Positions 31,665-42,579 of a stretch of DNA of 64,000 bases are shown piece after piece. Location: positions 4,490,000 through 4,553,999 of the forward strand of contig JABAKD010000029.1 in NCBI GenBank assembly GCA_012845835.1. The letters are read 5' to 3'. The stretch's first letter is position 1, and each line of letters opens with the position of its first letter. A model generated the notes under the pieces. It searched no databases. It saw only the letters and a program-made list of their open reading frames with translations, and had not been told where the DNA came from. This DNA is from Undaria pinnatifida (lineage: Eukaryota; Sar; Phaeophyceae; Laminariales; Alariaceae). Made by a program: the position numbers and the translations under genes.

Positions 31665-31991
31665 TTACGACCGAACTATTATATCCCACGAAAAATCGCC
31701 GTGTTTATCAAAACCCTCCCGAGCGACCGCCTTCGTGAGAATATCCGCATGTTGGTCCTCCGTTCTTAGATACATCACGCACAAGTCTCCCTTCCCCACC
31801 AACTCGCGCAAAGAGTGATACCTTACATCGATGTGCTTGCTGTTGGACGAGCCAAGCGGGTTTTTGGCCAAGTCAATCGCCCACTTGTTGCCTTCAAATA
31901 CTCCAATACTCCGCGACCCAAGACTAGGCGTCAAGAAAACCAACACTCCTCGTACGTACAAGGCCTCCTTCTCCCCGTCGGCCATTGACAC
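31665..31991 (-). pseudogene. Copia 1 RNase H, C-terminal part
   Basis: The frame encodes IDLAKNPLGSSNSKHIDVRYHSLRELV and HADILTKA, the conserved end of copia RNase H (N-P-x-x-S-x-KHI-D-x-R-x-H-x-x-R-E; ADxxTK). Upstream the frame is interrupted. Confidence 0.88.
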
Positions 31992-32332
31992 GTACTCGAC
32001 CTCGGTGATGGAGAGTGTAAGGTGTTTTTGCGTCCTAGAATACCAGGATACAAGCGTACCTCCGCAGCAAACAGGTACACCAGAAACCGAACGCCTGTCC
32101 TCGTCTCTGTGGGCGTAGTCTGCGTCTACCTACGTCTCTGTATCATACTCCAACTGTACATCTTCCAACCCACTTTCTCTCTTGAAAGTCAAGCCGAACT
32201 GAACCGTAACGCTCATCTGCTCGAGAATCGTCCTAGCTGCCTTCACGTGTGCTTCCTTAGGATCGTACTAGAACCGCGCAAACGCTCACACTACATTGAC
32301 AATGTCTGGTCTCCTCTGGTTTGCAATCCACG

Positions 32333-33310
32333 TTAGACTCCGCATAATTTTGCGGAAATTCGCGTCCAACGCCGGCTCCTCGTCATCCACGTGCCTGAGG
32401 TCCAACGGCGGAAAGCAGGGATTGGTCTGGTCTTAGTGATACCGAAACGGTCGACAACACGTCTGATGAACTGAGCCTGCAAATTCTCCAGGGTTCCCTT
32501 CTCACGATCCCTCCTGTACTCGCTACCCATATACCACGTAACCTCGCCTAGATGTTTGGTCGGAAATCTCTTGTTGAGGTCAGCCACTACCGCATGAGTT
32601 ACCTCTATGGTTGCTGCGATATTAATGCCATCCACGTAGACCGCCAGCACCGCTACAACCGCGTCTTTCGACATCAGTCGAAACACGCAGGTCTACCAGG
32701 CACTGCTCAAACGCATACTCTACTAAGGTTGACGACAGTAGCTTGTACCGTGATCGACCACCATTCTTCTGCCTGTAAGGGCCTGGTTGAGTAGGACTAC
32801 CTTACCCAACATCTCTCCGCACCCAGGGGAAAGTCTTCAGAAAATCTCGGTATCCAACTCTGCTTGACGGAAGGCCTGGTCACCGTCCAAGTGTCTTAAG
32901 TCCCAATCAAGCTCGTGCGTCACTGCTGCAATGAGACGGTTACACGTGGTCGAGGCGGTGGGGGCTAAAGTCATTTGTTTTCGAAGTAGTCAACTCCCTC
33001 TACCTGGCTGCAGCCCTTAGCTACCAACCGTGCATTAGCTCTATCTATCATGCCGTGCGTGTCACCCTTCCTCTTTCACAGCCACGGGGGTTCCAAGACA
33101 TTGCTATCTGCGGGAACTTCAAGAACCTCAACAAAGGTTTCAGCAGCTTCGAGACCATCAAACTCCGATCTCATCGCGTCCATCCAAACATCCGAATATT
33201 TTGACGAACGCGCGGCGGTAAAAGACGTTGGTTCCGTTTCTTCCTCTTTGACAAGACACTCTGTTGTCTTCGCCTTCTCGCGTCCCGTCTCAGTCGCAGC
33301 CAGCAGCACC
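32333..33310 (-). pseudogene. Copia 1 reverse transcriptase (RVT_2), broken
   Basis: The start of the domain is at 33309-33076 (YSDVWMDAMRSEFDGLEAAETF). The palm part is at 32686-32333 with LAVYVDGINIA, where the catalytic YVDD is YVDG, followed by KHLGEVTWYMGSEYRRD. The intervening 390 bp has several frame changes. Confidence 0.85.
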
Positions 33311-33328
33311 TGGACAACGCGGCCTCCT

Positions 33329-33901
33329 TCACAGGGTTAGATTGCACTGATCAGCCCCGCCGCCGCTTCTCGGTTGAGCGCCCCTCGTACGTCCCTTCCG
33401 AATCTCTTTACCATCGCCCGGTTCTGACATATGCGCTCCAAGTTGGCGTGCAGCAGTCCGGGCCGCCGTCGAGGTCTGTACTCCACGGTCAGGGGATAAC
33501 GCGTCGCTCATAGCTTCACCGTCAGAGGTTGACGTGTCGCTCAGGGTCCCACTGTTCGAGGTTGACACGTCACTCCCACCCTGAGAGGAAGAATCGCTGT
33601 CGGACGATTCGCTGCTGGCCGTTGATGTATCGACATCTTCGGGTCGAAAATGGTCACTGGCGTGTGTCATGGGAGACAATACACGGAGTTGGTGAGGAAT
33701 TCCCCTCCCAAATCTCGGCAGTGGGGTCGTCGAGTCGGAGGAAAAATCCTCCGTCCCTCTCAGTTCTGGCGCATCCTCTAGTCTCTTCGTCCCTCCCTGC
33801 TCCGGAACCTCCGGCAGCTGGGGTGACGGCGCTTCCACATCAAGTGTCGCCTCCCACGTCACGCCTCGAGTCTCCGCCACTTTGTTCGCCCGCGTGGGCA
33901 C
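33329..33901 (-). pseudogene. Copia 1 polyprotein linker between integrase and RT
   Basis: An open frame of about 190 residues, rich in Ser, Asp, Thr and Pro (repeated SxxGGSDVSTSNSG-like blocks). Copia polyproteins normally have a variable disordered linker in this position. Confidence 0.6.
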
Positions 33902-34346
33902 TCACAAAACGTCATTTGGGAGGTCAATGCCCGGCCCGAGGTTGAAACAGCTGTCGGCCCGGGGTGACGACTTGAACGAGCAGTTCCAACGGCAGTACGC
34001 TGGGCAAAGGAACGGGTGTGGCGAGGCTATTGCGGCAGTACCATGCCACATCTCATTCAAAGACCTTTACCGGGGTTGGCAGTGGTTGCAGAGTGGTTCA
34101 CGGCGTCACAAGACCAATGCACAGCTTCCGCCCGCAGGGGCTCGGTTGGCGGTAGTTTAACAAGCGGGAAGATGATAGGAGCCTTGATGCACGCAGCAAG
34201 TGCTGCGTTCTGAATGATGCCTAGCGCTCTCTCTACAACACCATTGAGTTTGGGGTTGTTAGCGTTCCTAAACTCCTACGTGATGCAACGTTGTTTGCAC
34301 ATCTCTCCAAACTCCCCACCATAGAATTCTCCCCCGTTGTCAGACC

Positions 34347-35100
34347 TTACAATCTCAACATTTGAGGGTTCGAGAGGACACCGTTAGCATGCACACCAGC
34401 CGAAAAGTCCCTAAACGCTTCTGCTGCTTCTGATTTGTGCTTTGGAAAGTATACCCACGCGTAGCGAGAGAAATCATCCTTCACTAGCATGATACACCTC
34501 CTGTCCAATAGAGAAGAGGATCTCTTAGGGCAACTCAGGTCAACGAAGACCCGTCCCAATTTCTCTGAAGCACGTGATTTAGTACTGCTGGGGATTGGCT
34601 TGCGGTAACATTTCGCCATAGAACAGCCAGGGCATTCTTAGAGTCCCTTACAATTCTAAGACGAGTGATTTCGCAGTCTCTCTCAACAGCAGTTCACTAG
34701 AGTGACCGTGCACGCAATGGAATACGTTGATGTCTACAGCAGTCTCAGCAGAAACGGCACTACCGGGGGCAAGTACGGGAAGCGCCTGGGGAGAACCGCG
34801 ATCAATTTCCATGCGGTTCTCAGTGGAATCAGGGGTCAAGAGGGGAAACGGTACATAGCCGTTGTCTGGCTTTATAATGAAAGCGGAGTTAAAGCAACTA
34901 GATCCATCACCCTCAAACCTCAACCTCCCATCGAAAAGAGAAATTTGCAAGCCCTCTTCCTCGGTCATGAAACCTACTTCAAGCTTATGCGCGGCCATCA
35001 GCGAAACCAAATTGAAGGCCAAATCCGGCACGTAACCCCCATCCGACAGTTCAACAGTCAGATCTCCGGGGGAGACCATAGTGAGCGTGCCATGACCCAC
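34347..35100 (-). pseudogene. Copia 1 integrase with pre-integrase zinc-binding region
   Basis: The 35100-34648 frame ends with FHCVHGHSSELLLRETAKSL, the HHCC-type GAG-pre-integrase segment. The 34619-34347 frame carries KLGRVFVDLSCP, MLVKDDFSRYAWVYF and KSEAAEAFRDF, the beginning of the rve core with the first two catalytic-region strands. The remainder down to 33900 is degenerate. Confidence 0.83.
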
Positions 35101-35440
35101 ACCGTCGATCAGGTGGTTTTCACCGATCCTAACCTTGACGTTGCACAGTCATACGTCACTCAATTGGTCAGATGAATGAGTCATGTGGAATGAGGCGCTA
35201 CCGTCTGGTATCCAATTCTTTGTAAAACTCTCTGTCAAGCTATCCCTACGTTCCACAGCACACGAGTAATCACTACCACTAAGCATAGCATTCGCAAGAC
35301 AACACACAGTCTCACCGCTGTTGTTCCGTCCCTGCGCGCGTCCCTCAGACGTCCTCCCCGAAGCCGGGGTGACTCGAGCTTTGCACTGGTACCACATGTG
35401 CCCGGGCTCCAAGCAACGGATACACTTGCCCTTTACATTA
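35100..35440 (-). pseudogene. Copia 1 nucleocapsid zinc knuckle and aspartic protease
   Basis: The minus frame near 35440-35400 encodes C-I-R-C-L-E-P-G-H-M-W-Y-Q-C, a perfect CX2CX4HX4C knuckle, in a different frame from the gag ORF that precedes it. About 40 residues later comes WIPDGSASFHMT, which aligns with the copia protease active site W-x-x-DSGAS-x-HMT, but Asp-Ser-Gly is changed to Asp-Gly-Ser. Confidence 0.82.
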
Positions 35441-36476
35441 TCGTTCTTGGTTTGGGGGATTGTTTGCTTAGGGATGGGGGCGTTGTTGCTACTTTCGCTA
35501 TCATCGCTAGTTCCTGCATTTGCCGATCCCTTGTTCCGCGCCCTACCATTGTTACGATTGGATCCGCGACCACCACCACCGCTACCCCCACGACCACATC
35601 TCGGGTGACTCCACTCGAAAACAGTGCTTGTCCTACGTTCTTCCCCTTTAATACGGGAAGTCTCAGGTTCCTCTGTCGGAATATATTGTCGATCTCTGCT
35701 CGCTTTATCTCATCTCGATATAAAAGTGTGCGTTGCTCATTTTCGTAGTCATCCGTCAAAACCCTTACCAATTTTCGGTTTACGTCGCCCTCCGATTCCA
35801 GCACACCAAGCGAAGCAAGAGTACTAGCAATGTTGTCTCCACGGCTAAAGAATTCCATGGGCTCTTCCTCCTTTGTCATCTTTACAGCGTCAAAGGCATC
35901 CGACCATATGACCTGCGTAGCAATTGGTCTCGGCGAAAACCAATCGCGAAGCATTTTCCAAGCACCACTCGGAGACTGCTTTGCAATCACTCTGTCGAGC
36001 AAGTCAGTGTCAGCCGTGCTTTTTGTCAAACATAACCACGCGACTCGTGCGCTTCTGATGTGGGCATGCGTCAAATCTTGAGAGAAAAAATAGTGGGTGT
36101 CCTTCGTCGTATCTTCTACAGCTACGTCAATGTCTGCAAATAGAGAACCCAAGCACCCATTCATTGATGCAAACGCCTTGAAATACTTACTCCATACTGG
36201 GAAATTCTCCGGCTTACCGCAGAATTTGGGGACTACCTGCTTCATGCTACTAATTTCTCGTCGGTTAAAGTTCACACTGCTGTCTACAAACTCCTTGCCC
36301 CTACTAGCCTCGCCAACGCGTACGACACCAGGGGCTTGCAAATTCCCACCGGTTCGGACTCCATCTTGCTGTTCGTTGCTAGGGCTGGGCTGGCCCTCTC
36401 CTCGGGCGCCGTCGCTGCCCATCCGCCCCTCCAGTTGGCCTTGCCTGAGCACCGGTGATCTCAGCATATCCATCAC
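35433..36476 (-). CDS. Copia 1 Gag-like ORF
   Basis: 347 codons, open from ATG at 36476. Residues about 75-110 (VVPKFCGKPENFPVWSKYFKAF) match the F-x-G-x-N-[YF]-x-x-W start of copia Gag/UBN2 domains. Residues about 175-245 (GAWKMLRDWF ... MEFFSRGDNIASTLASLG) match the A-x-x-x-W-x-x-L and F-x-x-x-x-x-x-L blocks. The frame stops before the zinc knuckle, which is found one frame over. Capsid protein of a cytoplasmic virus-like particle. Confidence 0.8.
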   Translation of the reverse strand: MMDMLRSPVLRQGQLEGRMGSDGARGEGQPSPSNEQQDGVRTGGNLQAPGVVRVGEASRGKEFVDSSVNFNRREISSMKQVVPKFCGKPENFPVWSKYFKAFASMNGCLGSLFADIDVAVEDTTKDTHYFFSQDLTHAHIRSARVAWLCLTKSTADTDLLDRVIAKQSPSGAWKMLRDWFSPRPIATQVIWSDAFDAVKMTKEEEPMEFFSRGDNIASTLASLGVLESEGDVNRKLVRVLTDDYENEQRTLLYRDEIKRAEIDNIFRQRNLRLPVLKGKNVGQALFSSGVTRDVVVGVAVVVVADPIVTMVGRGTRDRQMQELAMIAKVATTPPSLSKQSPKPRTIM

Positions 36477-36581
36477 CTCTTCATGTTAGTTGGCGTGCTC
36501 TCCGTCGACCTCGATTCCAGACATTGTGCCGATTAAAAACGTATACCTGGTACATGTTAACGTGTTGAAATATATCGGTTA

Positions 36582-36956
36582 TGCTAAGAATAACGTGCTT
36601 CCTGCACCCCAGTCTCAAGGCGCGAGCTTCACTGCAACACACAACGTGAAGAAGATGGTATATAGATGTCTTCATTAACTTGTCCCGGATGCTGATGAGA
36701 GGGGAAGAGATGGAGTGAGCGAGTAGGCGCCGGTAATCGAAGCCTACGTGCTCGGCTCCATGTACCACGGGGTACTCTTCCGAAGTCCCGAAATTCCATA
36801 ATATTACAAGAACGTTCCCAGGGCTGTTCTCAGCACCCAGAGGAATATTCCATGTGTTATTCCCATCCAACAGTATCCCGAAATATCCTCTCGGATAACC
36901 CGACGTGGCCACCGTGTGTTTCTACTATTGTTCGTTGGGCCAAGCTACATCGAACG
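36582..36956 (-). repeat. 5' LTR of copia element 1
   Basis: In plus orientation it begins TGCTAAG and ends TCGAACG, with the last base changed from the expected A. Homologous to 31219-31607. Confidence 0.85.
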
Positions 36957-37084
36957 GTGTGTACTGCCCCGGGTGCTCGCCGGGTGGTTTGGCAGTTTGG
37001 GGGCCTTATGCACATGGTGGACACGGTAGGATATTTACGATGTGTATAGTTCCACTCCATAGGCCTCACCACACACCACATAAA

Positions 37085-37401
37085 ATCCGTACCGGGTATT
37101 TGACAAGACGAAAAAACGGAACAACAAGTACATTAGCTGCAGTGTTGTTGTTGTTCTCACAGTAACTCGCATAATCACGTCCATGGTCACAGGACAAGCT
37201 CCAGTCACTCTGGAGTTGAGGGATACCCCCAAGAAAATAACACAAACAAACCAAAGGTGTTACACGCATATATACAGCTGACGCAATTCGTGCCTCCGCT
37301 AGAAACATGTAAAAAGTGAAATCGGAATCAGCTTACGATGTGCCAGGTCCTTACTGGTACAAAGATGGACAAAACCGAGCAACCAGTACAGGCAGCTGCA
37401 G

Positions 37402-37432
<31 letters not shown>

Positions 37433-37640
37433 ATTGTTGTTGTTGTTCTCACATTAGCTCGCAAACTCAAGTCCGTGGTCACAGGGCAGGCTCCAGCCAC
37501 ACTGGAGCTGAGGAATACCTCAGGGAAAACACAAACAAACCAAAGGTGGAACGCGCATATATCACAGGTGACGCAAGTCGTGCCTCCGCCAGAAACATAT
37601 AAAAAGTGAAATCGGGAGTTAGCCTACGATGTACCAGGTC
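37085..37640 (+). repeat. Two tandem copies of a 0.27-0.29-kb unit at the 3' side of the LINE
   Basis: 37085-37350 and 37351-37640 share an AGCTGCAGTGTTGTTGTT block, CTCGCA..A.TCA.GTCC.TGGTCACAGG, CAAACAAACCAAAGGTG, CGCATATAT and AAAAAGTGAAATCGG. The second copy has an expanded (TTG)n run at 37400-37447. The LINE coding sequence ends 5 bp beyond the pair, so the units may be its 3' untranslated region, duplicated. Confidence 0.85.
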
Positions 37641-37644
37641 CATA

Positions 37645-39153
37645 CTAACCTCTCACTATCGCCTCTATATTCTCGGAAGCTGTCTTCGCAAGCGCGTCGG
37701 CGTACAATAGGGTGTGGTCGTCGCGCTTCCGTTTCCGCCATCCGAGGCATCGGAGGAGCATGGAGTGGTGAACCCGTCGTAGCCTGTCATAGTCAGGCTT
37801 GATCGGGCTCCACGTCATGCAACCGTAGAGTAATGTCTCGATCACCTTGGCTTTCAAAAATCGCACCCTCCACCGTAAGGGCATACCCGGGCGATCATAG
37901 ATTTCCGTCTTGTACCGCTGGAAACACGCCCAGACCCTCTGATAACGCCACGTTATTTTAATGCTGAGTTCTCTGTCTGCGGCGATAGCCCCGCCCAAGT
38001 ACACAAACTCGATTGTTTGTTTGTATACCTGGCCGGCTGCATTGTTGGAGAACGACACCTCCCCCCTGCTTTTAATTTGCAGGCACATGGTCTCTGTTTT
38101 CGCCTCGGAGACTGTAAGCCCGAACGCCAAGCACACAGTCACGATCACCGTCATCATCCTCTCCAGCCCTTCTGGTGATCGCGATTCGATGCCCGCTTCG
38201 TCAGCGTACAGCATATCCCACCACATCAGCACCTCCTCCTACCCCTCCTTCCCCCTACGCCCGTCGACCTGGCCTGTGCGTGGTGTGCCCCTCTTCTCCC
38301 CTTTTCCCTTCTTTTATTGGAGCTGCACCATGTTGTCCGTGATGGCTGCATCAGGCAGGAAGCGTTTCTCGGTCACCCGCAGTACCGCCGTGAAAAACAT
38401 GTTGAGCAGCAGTGGCGCGAGCATGCATCCTTGCCTGAGACCTTGCCCCACGTTGAACTTATCCGAACAGTCTCCATTATCCAACCGCACGCATACATGC
38501 ATGCCGTCATGGAATTTGCGGATGACGGCGAGCATTCTCGGTGGCACGCCAAAAGGAGCTAGGACATCCCACAGAAGGTTTCGGTCGGCGGCATCATATG
38601 CGCTGGTAAGGTCGATAAAGCACAAGTACAAGGGGGTGTCCTTCTTCCGCACCAGTTCCTGTAGTCGTCGTACTATGAACATCATGTCAGCCGTCGAGCG
38701 TTGGGGTCTGAACCCACACTGTTCCTCCGACAGAAAGATCTCTCATTGGCAATAGTCACTCGGGCGACCCGCGATGACTTTGAGGAGGAATTTGCCGGCG
38801 TGAGCCACGAGGGAAATGCCGCGATAGTTGCCACACTCTGCCTGATATTTCCTCTTGTCAAGCACCTTAATCGTTGCATCTTTCCATTGTTGCGGCTCGC
38901 CACCTCCCCTCGACACAGCAATGATGATGTCGTGGAACTTTCCGAGAGTGTCCAATTCTCCTTTGTCGGCCAAACCCTTCAAGAGCTCGGTCGGGAGACC
39001 ATCGGACCCTACCGCCTTTCGGTTCGCCAACGCACGGATCGCCTCCTCTACTTCGTACCTAGACGGGATATCGTCCAGTGGTCTGCACAGGGGCCACTGC
39101 TTAAGCTCGTCCACAATGCCCGGGTCGAGGGTCGGCAACTTGGTGTCAAGCAA
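37645..39153 (-). pseudogene. LINE reverse transcriptase
   Basis: In order: [24 protein letters not shown] and [17 protein letters not shown] (39153-38743, RT motifs 0-1); [22 protein letters not shown] (first catalytic Asp) and [19 protein letters not shown] (38685-38314); then MLYADEAGI, where the YADD box is YADE, FGLTVSEAKTETM and the post-RT helix region with VRFLKAKVIETLLYGCMTW (38232-37645). Three frames are used, and one catalytic Asp is lost. Confidence 0.9.
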
Positions 39154-40500
39154 TTAGTAAAACCAGCCCACCCACCGCTCGCAGATGAGGGTATGATCCC
39201 GCAGCAATCGACCTTCCTCGTCCTTGATGTACTGGGTGTTAAACGTTCTCTTCTCTTCCACATCCATCCCCTTTCGGTGTTCATAGACGCCAAACTGATC
39301 ACCCTCTCGGACACGCCCTTCCCTTCGAGTTTGCTAACGTAATCTTCGAAGAACCTCTATACAGCTTCCGCCCGCGTGCGTTTCAGCTGTTTGGTGGTCG
39401 CCTTCAAGGTCCACCGTAGACCACGATCGTTTGGAGCAGAACAAATCCGTTTCCTCGCGTCTTCACTATCCTGCCATCGTGCATTCAACTCCGTTTTCGT
39501 CTTCTCGGTCACACACCAGCCCCTTGGTACTTGTTTGCACCGAACAGGAAGCGCTATGTCGGCCACATTTGACATAGCGTCTCGGTTAGTACTGAGGTCG
39601 TGTCATCAACGCTTCCGGCATTAGTACCAGATATCGGGGAGGCAAGCTTGGCTGCTATCGATTCTTGGAAAATCATCCGGAGATGTGGGCCCGCCATTAA
39701 TCTTGTTAGATCAATAAGTCGCCAGTTCTTGATTACTCTCTTTGGACGATTTGGTTTGTGGTATATCGTACACGTTTCAGAGTCCTAACCAAGGAAAGGC
39801 CCAGAACAGACTTGACTACATACTGAAAGGCAAGTGGATTGGCAATTGATACGTAATGTCGCTGTGCAGACCCCGCCCAGGGAGAACGCTGAGTCAGAAC
39901 ATAACCTCGTATTCGGAAATATTCGCCTTTTGGGCCGCATCGCGTTGAGGAGAGTGAGTTTGTTATCAGTTGCGTGAATCAATAGTCGCTGTCCGTTGTC
40001 GTTCATCCGAATGCACCCAATACATTACTATCGGTCCACCCGATCCTTCTCATGCCTTTACGAGCATTTGCGTCTATCAGGACAAGGAGGTGGTCCCTAC
40101 TGGGTACACGTCGTCAAGTGAACTCCAAAAAGTAATATGTTTCGCTGGTACTCTTGTCGAGAGTGGGAGCATAGCCTGCAATGAAAGACACACCGTTAGA
40201 TTTCCCTTTGAGTTGGATGCGAACCTTCATCAGTCTAGCACTTATGCACTCAACCGCGACGTCGCCCTTACCCATCCCTGCCACGATAGACTCTCTAACA
40301 GATAAGCCTACCCCGTAAAAGCACTTTGTTCATCGCGCCTCACCTCCTGCAATCCTATGATATCACAACCTGCGTCCTCGCATGTCTTCACTATCACCTT
40401 GGCGTTGCCTATGCCGTTCGTGCCCTTGAAAACAAGTGTGCGAACGTTGTACGTACCCATGACGACTTCCTCTGCTCTCGACCTAGCCCTTGCACCTGTG
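37645..40500 (-). mobile_element. LINE (non-LTR retrotransposon), decayed
   Basis: Minus strand, about 2.9 kb. It encodes an APE-type endonuclease (about 40460-39785) followed by a reverse transcriptase (39153-37645) broken by frameshifts. The reading frame upstream of 40460 is a long basic region that may be the N-terminus or ORF1. The 5' end is not defined. Clade cannot be decided by eye. Confidence 0.88.
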
Positions 40501-40856
40501 CATATTTTCTGAGCAGCCCTTCGAAACCTCCTACGTCCCCTCCTCTTCTTCCGAGCGTCCGATTTCCTCCCTTCTACCCTCCGTTTTTCACAGAGTATTT
40601 CCTTCTCTCCGTCTCCCTTCGTCCAGCCGGGTTCTTGCCTAAGTGCCACGGTGAAGGCGGACACGCCACGTCCATCTCCTTCCCGACTTTGGCGCTTACT
40701 CACGTGGGTTCGATCCCCTCTTCTCTGTTCGATACGAGCCCCACGATTTCCGCGACGGTGATGCGAGACTGCGTCCGCAGGCAAGGCTGCTGCGTTAAAA
40801 GGATCCGCGAGGAACGTTTTTAATTTGTCGATGGCTTTCACCGCCGGCCCGGCCAT
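39785..40856 (-). pseudogene. LINE APE-type endonuclease region
   Basis: The 40856-40308 frame ends with MGTYNVRTLVFKGTNGIG and DIIGLQEVRRDEQSAF, the first two conserved blocks of AP-endonuclease-like domains (N in TYNVRT, catalytic Glu in LQEVR). The 40006-39785 frame has NDNGQRLLIHATDNKLTLLNAM, matching the N-x-NG-x-x-L-x-x-F-x-x-x-x-x-L-x-x-x-N-T block. The catalytic SDH near the end is not seen intact. Residues before the domain are basic. Confidence 0.82.
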
Positions 40857-40865
40857 ACCCGAGTG

Positions 40866-41515
40866 CTAGTTCAGCGCACGAGTACGGTCGACGCCACACA
40901 CACCCTCAAGGGCTCTGGCGCTTTTGGGGAAGTCAACAAATAGAGCAGTGTCGGTTGCCGCAATAATGCTGGTACTTATGTCCGTCAGAGCATTTATTTT
41001 GAGGGAATGTGGGGAATTTCTTTCCCTCAAACAGTATACCGAACACTTTGGAGTGTACTTGAAGCATGATAGGTCGACGTTAGACATGGCAATAAACTAT
41101 AATTCCTGTTATTAATGGCATGCGCACTATGACAAAAAACGGAAGAACGTGAAAAAGTCACTCGGTGTGACATAAAAGTTTTGTTTTGACGTGTGTACAG
41201 CGTTTTAATTATTATTACCTTGAACTGGCGAGGTAAACACAGATAGTAAAACATACCGCTATATTATACCGCTTGATGGCATTTGGTTTTCCGGACAGTC
41301 AGACAGATGAACAGCTCGACCATATTGGCGACGGAAACCTCGGCAAACTCAGGATATGCAGGGGACAGCAACGACGTGGTCTTTGCCAGCTTGTTGGATT
41401 TGGTATACGGTACCAGGTTGCTCTTGGGGATGTGGGTGCCGTGAAGTCCCGGAGGTGTCGCAAGTCGAAAAGGTACACGCCGGTAACACACTCGTGGCCC
41501 GTGTTGGGGTAGAAA
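40866..41515. other. Short protein-like frames, no supported gene
   Basis: The plus frame 40924-41115 has a hydrophobic stretch (AAIMLVLMSVRAFI) and the plus frame 41273-41512 is Gly/Arg-rich. Neither has a motif or splice support. Confidence 0.25.
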
Positions 41516-41521
41516 GGAGTA

Positions 41522-41760
41522 ATACTACAGTACTGCTACCCCTACTACTACTGCTGCTACTACTACTCTGAATACTACTACTACTTCTGCTCCTACTGCT
41601 GCTACTATTGCACGACTGCTGCTACTGCTGGTGCTACTACTGCTGGTGCTAACGCTGCTACTGCTGCTACCACTGCTGCTGCTAATGCTACTACTCCTGC
41701 CACTACTGCTACTACTCTACTACTATGATACGACTACTATTACTACGACTACTTGTAATA
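41522..41760 (+). repeat. CTA/CTG trinucleotide array
   Basis: About 80 imperfect triplets CTACTACTGCTG with interruptions. A related array lies at 42423-42570. Confidence 0.9.
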
Positions 41761-41914
41761 GAGTGTCAGTATAGCTGGCAATAGATTCGGTAAGATAGCC
41801 CTCAGAGTCATGCTCTATTGGCCACAAGAAGATTCTCTTAAACGGAATATTCTTAGTGGAGAAGATGACCCGTAGAATCTAGCTATCTTATACTACAAGA
41901 GCGTTCTCGGTAAT

Positions 41915-42155
41915 GGAACGTTTTTCCTCTGGACAAGATAGATAGAAGTAAGCGCGTTAAGCGCTCATGGGAATAAATGGAACGCCCCTCCTCTGGACAA
42001 GATAGATAGAAGTTGCTAATGGGAATATATGGAACGTCCCTCCTCTGGGCAAGATACATAGAAGTAAGCGAGTTAAGCGCTCATGGGAATATATGGAACG
42101 TCCCACCTCTGGACAATATAAATAGAAGTAAGCGCGTTAAGCGCTCATGAGAACA
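41915..42155 (+). repeat. 64-bp tandem repeat with an internal hairpin
   Basis: Four units of ATGGAACGTCCCTCCTCTGG followed by ACAAGATAGATAGAAGTAAGC and AGCGCGTTAAGCGCTCATGG. Each full unit includes AGCGC-GTTAA-GCGCT, a 5-bp stem (first at 41951-41965). The second unit has lost the hairpin part by a short deletion. Confidence 0.88.
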
Positions 42156-42422
42156 CACAACAACTAAGAGAACGTTCCTTTTTATTCCATAGGTAAAGGT
42201 CCAGAAGAGAGCACAGCAGCAATGCTGAAATGAAGCGAACTCTGTGAGCCTCACCCCACCCCCATGCTCTCACTCCTCCTCCTCCTTTCCTGTCTCCTCG
42301 AGCTTCTCATAGCTCAACGCCAGTAATAAGAAATCTACAAAGAAGAACCGGTGCTGTCTCCGAGCGAAGCTGATACCCCTGCGTCCCTTCCCTCACACCT
42401 TCCCGGCACCACGACTCTTCCA

Positions 42423-42570
42423 CATACTGCTACTACTACCACTACTACTACCGCTACTGCTACTACTACTGCTACTGCTACTACCACTACTACTGCTATT
42501 TAATATAGTACTACTACCACTACAACCACTACTACCACTACTACTTACTACTACTACTGCTGCTGCTGTG
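42423..42570 (+). repeat. Second CTA/CTG/CCA trinucleotide array
   Basis: About 45 triplets, mostly ACT/ACC/GCT. The minus frame reads poly-Ser/Gly by composition. Confidence 0.88.
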
Positions 42571-42579
42571 AGAGGATCC

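Larger units (their letters stand above)
31214..36961 (-). mobile_element. Ty1/copia retrotransposon 1, nearly full length, decayed
   Basis: A 5.7-kb minus-strand element with gag (36476-35433), zinc knuckle and protease (35440-35100), integrase (35100-34340), a Ser/Asp-rich linker (33901-33329), reverse transcriptase (33310-32333) and RNase H (31991-31665). Flanking LTRs are 31219-31607 (3' LTR) and 36582-36956 (5' LTR). The bases outside are GTGTA (31214-31218) and GTGTG (36957-36961), an imperfect 5-bp target duplication. CCAGGGAGGG on the minus strand next to 31607 is the polypurine tract. Frameshifts, stop codons and changed catalytic residues (DGS in place of DSG, YVDG in place of YVDD) make it inactive. 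Domain order protease-integrase-RT-RNase H is diagnostic of copia. Confidence 0.93.

Noticed and set aside
36555-36581. Start of the copia 1 5' LTR at TGTTAACG (36555)
   Set aside because: Homology with the other LTR begins at TGC (36582/31219), and only that boundary gives near-matching GTGTA/GTGTG flanks.
37961-39342. Long plus-strand frames over the LINE
   Set aside because: They lie opposite clear reverse-transcriptase motifs on the minus strand.
40690-40740. tRNA-like GTGGGTTCGATCCCCTC
   Set aside because: It resembles a B box but lies inside the LINE-associated frame and has no cloverleaf.
41522-41760. CRISPR-like array
   Set aside because: The units are contiguous trinucleotides with no spacers; no CRISPR signature occurs anywhere in this eukaryotic sequence.
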